From: JAWPNA01 sp045402695 | Lineage (GTDB): Bacteria; Acidobacteriota; Polarisedimenticolia; JACPZX01; DASXTC01 | Assembly: GCA_045402695.1 (NCBI GenBank) | Contig: JAWPNA010000113.1 | Span: forward strand, 1-5,865 | DNA: 5,865 nucleotides | Direction of reading: 5' to 3' | Part shown: positions 5,788 to 5,865 of the stretch, piece by piece | How positions within the stretch are numbered: position 1 is the stretch's first letter | Layout of the letters: each line of letters opens with the position of its first letter | Notes under the pieces: model-generated | The model's database searches: none | Seen by the model: the letters and a program-made list of their open reading frames with translations, nothing else | What the model was told of the DNA's origin: nothing | Position numbers and translations under genes: made by a program

Positions 5788-5865
5788 TGGTAGTGACGGC
5801 CCTGCCTGGTCGGCTCTCGGAACGCATGCAAGAATGTCGAGGGGGTAGCCGTCGCAAGCTGGCGG

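Larger units (their letters stand above)
5554..5865. other. 312-base region without a convincing gene, rich in inverted repeats
   Basis: After the intI stop no frame on either strand gives a recognisable protein. A + strand frame opens at ATG 5787 and runs off the window (26 codons, beginning MVVTALPGRL) with no good ribosome binding site. A minus frame is open from the edge to a stop at 5653-5655 (70 codons), with mixed third positions unlike the coding genes here. What stands out is four inverted repeats, listed separately, between 5567 and 5787. No canonical attC (paired RYYYAAC and GTTRRRY), tRNA or terminator with T-run is visible. Confidence 0.6.

Noticed and set aside
2698..5845. Direct repeat ATGTCGAGGGGG at 2698-2709 and 5834-5845.
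   Set aside because: A 12-base repeat in about 6 kb is expected roughly once by chance, and one copy lies inside the zinc-ribbon gene.
5653..5865. Minus-strand frame open from the right edge for 70 codons.
   Set aside because: Third positions are mixed, unlike the coding genes here; no recognised motif is seen and the start lies outside the window or is absent. It cannot be called a gene from this evidence.

Overview
This is a high-GC bacterial window, probably from an uncultivated environmental lineage. The GTG starts, GC-rich third codon positions and gene content fit Acidobacteria-, Deltaproteobacteria- or NC10/Rokubacteria-like genomes, but nothing here fixes the taxonomy.

Layout. (1) Positions 2-2646 hold two translationally coupled genes on the + strand. 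The first is cut by the left edge and is the C-terminal part of an O-antigen ligase/polymerase-like membrane protein with a TPR-like tail. The second is a complete 659-residue protein of the same design: about 12 membrane segments, a Wzy_C/O-antigen-ligase core, then TPRs. (2) Positions 2662-2940, on the - strand and convergent with the ligase pair, encode a 92-residue protein with two CxxC pairs, probably a small zinc-ribbon protein of unknown function. (3) Positions 3137-4345 (+) encode a complete PLP-dependent sugar aminotransferase of the DegT/DnrJ/EryC1/StrS family. With the ligase pair it points to a surface polysaccharide (O-antigen or exopolysaccharide) locus. (4) Positions 4492-5553 (+) encode a complete tyrosine recombinase of the integron integrase (IntI) family. 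It has all six catalytic residues at the same spacing as IntI1, plus the IntI-specific insertion. (5) Positions 5554-5865 contain no convincing gene but a run of inverted repeats. The main one is an 11-bp perfect inverted repeat enclosing a perfect 19-bp palindrome, starting 14 bases after the intI stop codon.

How the parts work together. The ligase-like proteins and the aminotransferase plausibly act in one pathway: synthesis of an amino sugar, then polymerisation or ligation of the glycan at the membrane. The IntI gene has visibly lower GC than the polysaccharide genes and looks like an acquired element. No canonical attC site or cassette array is visible in the window. The structured DNA lies 3' of intI rather than in the usual place upstream of it, so the most interesting question is whether that tail is a recombination substrate, a regulatory element or only a transcript end.
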